From: Bacillota bacterium
GTDB taxonomy: Bacteria; Bacillota; Clostridia; Peptostreptococcales; Anaerovoracaceae
Assembly (NCBI GenBank): GCA_017549385.1
Contig: JAFYUX010000087.1
Location: 1-5,079 of the forward strand
Direction of reading: 5' to 3'
Length of the DNA: 5,079 nucleotides
In this document: one piece after another, positions 4,755-5,079 of the stretch
How positions within the stretch are numbered: the stretch's first letter is position 1
Layout of the letters: each line of letters starts with the position of its first letter
The notes under the pieces: generated by a model
Seen by the model: only the letters and a program-made list of their open reading frames with translations
Told to the model about the DNA's origin: nothing
Databases searched by the model: none
Position numbers and translations under genes: made by a program

Positions 4755-5079
4755 ATGGAATCATTTAAGAAAATTATTGCCCTGGGACTGTGTTTAGTAT
4801 TAGTGATTACATGTCTTGCAGGTTGTGGCAGTAGCAAGCAGGCGGCGGTGGACATAACGGAAGGTAATATCGGTCAGTTGGTAAGCGAAGCTTACATCAG
4901 CGAAGGCGAAATTATCGAGATTATGGAAAATGAACTTGTGCCTCTGGACTCTGCATCTGCGGCAGTATCAACTACACTTATGCCGGTAGCAAGCGGTAAA
5001 GTGACAAAGGGCAATTCTAAAGTTACTATCGATGCATCAAATACAGCAGATGGTTACGTGATGGTAAAGTATCTCGCTC
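4755..5079 (+). CDS. Lipoprotein, N-terminal part (3' partial); possibly transglutaminase-domain lipoprotein
   Basis: The frame is open from ATG 4755 to the end of the window (108 codons), so the gene continues beyond it. It begins with a lipoprotein signal peptide: MESFKK, a hydrophobic core and lipobox LAGC with Cys24. A spacer follows, then a region near residues 78-108 (ASGKVTKGNSKVTIDASN, then DGYVMVKYLA) that looks like the first strands of an extracellular beta domain. I recall similar text near the N-terminus of Clostridia lipoproteins carrying a C-terminal transglutaminase-like domain. The catalytic part is outside the window, so this remains a guess. AAAGGGTGTGAT (4736-4747) serves as a Shine-Dalgarno 7 nt before ATG 4755. 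An in-frame ATG at 4665 would put 30 residues ahead of a normal signal peptide and is not preferred. Downstream of the pseudopilus operon, it could be a co-regulated surface protein or an unrelated gene. Confidence 0.85.
   Translation, partial: MESFKKIIALGLCLVLVITCLAGCGSSKQAAVDITEGNIGQLVSEAYISEGEIIEIMENELVPLDSASAAVSTTLMPVASGKVTKGNSKVTIDASNTADGYVMVKYLA

Overview
The window reads left to right on the + strand as the end of a polyamine ABC transporter operon (potC, potD), followed by a compact gene set for a type IV pilus or type II secretion-like pseudopilus, and then the start of a lipoprotein gene. The moderate GC content, the lipoprotein-type (not periplasmic) PotD, Shine-Dalgarno sequences that match the full Gram-positive-style anti-SD, and the DUF4860-like and small membrane proteins all suggest an anaerobic Clostridia-type Firmicute (Lachnospiraceae or Anaerovoracaceae-like). 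The exact taxon cannot be fixed from this sequence.

Bases 1-1770: the 3' part of a PotC-type permease gene (its 5' end lies before the window) and the complete PotD polyamine-binding lipoprotein gene, only 3 nt apart. PotA (ATPase) and PotB (second permease) are presumably upstream, outside the window. Bases 1771-1864: an intergenic region with a strong Rho-independent terminator hairpin at 1817-1848. A third, earlier copy of one stem arm (1775-1782) can form an alternative pairing that would exclude the terminator. The hairpin ends only about 6 nt before the next ribosome binding site, so it looks like an attenuator as much as an end-of-operon terminator.

Bases 1865-4590: five tightly packed genes. 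They encode a PilC/GspF inner-membrane platform protein; a 112-aa single-pass membrane protein of a pseudopilin-like family; a DUF4860-like single-pass protein with a Gly/Asp/Ala-rich tail; a protein with a textbook type III (prepilin) signal peptide; and a 93-aa single-pass protein resembling PilX/GspK/ComGG-type minor pilins in its N-terminus. Gaps are 34 nt or less, and the last two junctions overlap by 8 and 4 nt, so this is almost certainly one operon. The layout resembles comGB-comGG of Bacillus, but no assembly ATPase (PilB/ComGA) or prepilin peptidase is present in the window, and the function (adhesion, DNA uptake, secretion) is not determined.

Bases 4591-4754: a short non-coding region with three phased TGTAAC/AGTAAC repeats and a possible sigma-A promoter. 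Bases 4755-5079: the N-terminal part of a lipoprotein cut by the window end. Its family is possibly the transglutaminase-domain lipoproteins of Clostridia, from resemblance of the short visible part only. No RNA genes, mobile elements, CRISPR arrays or minus-strand genes were found.
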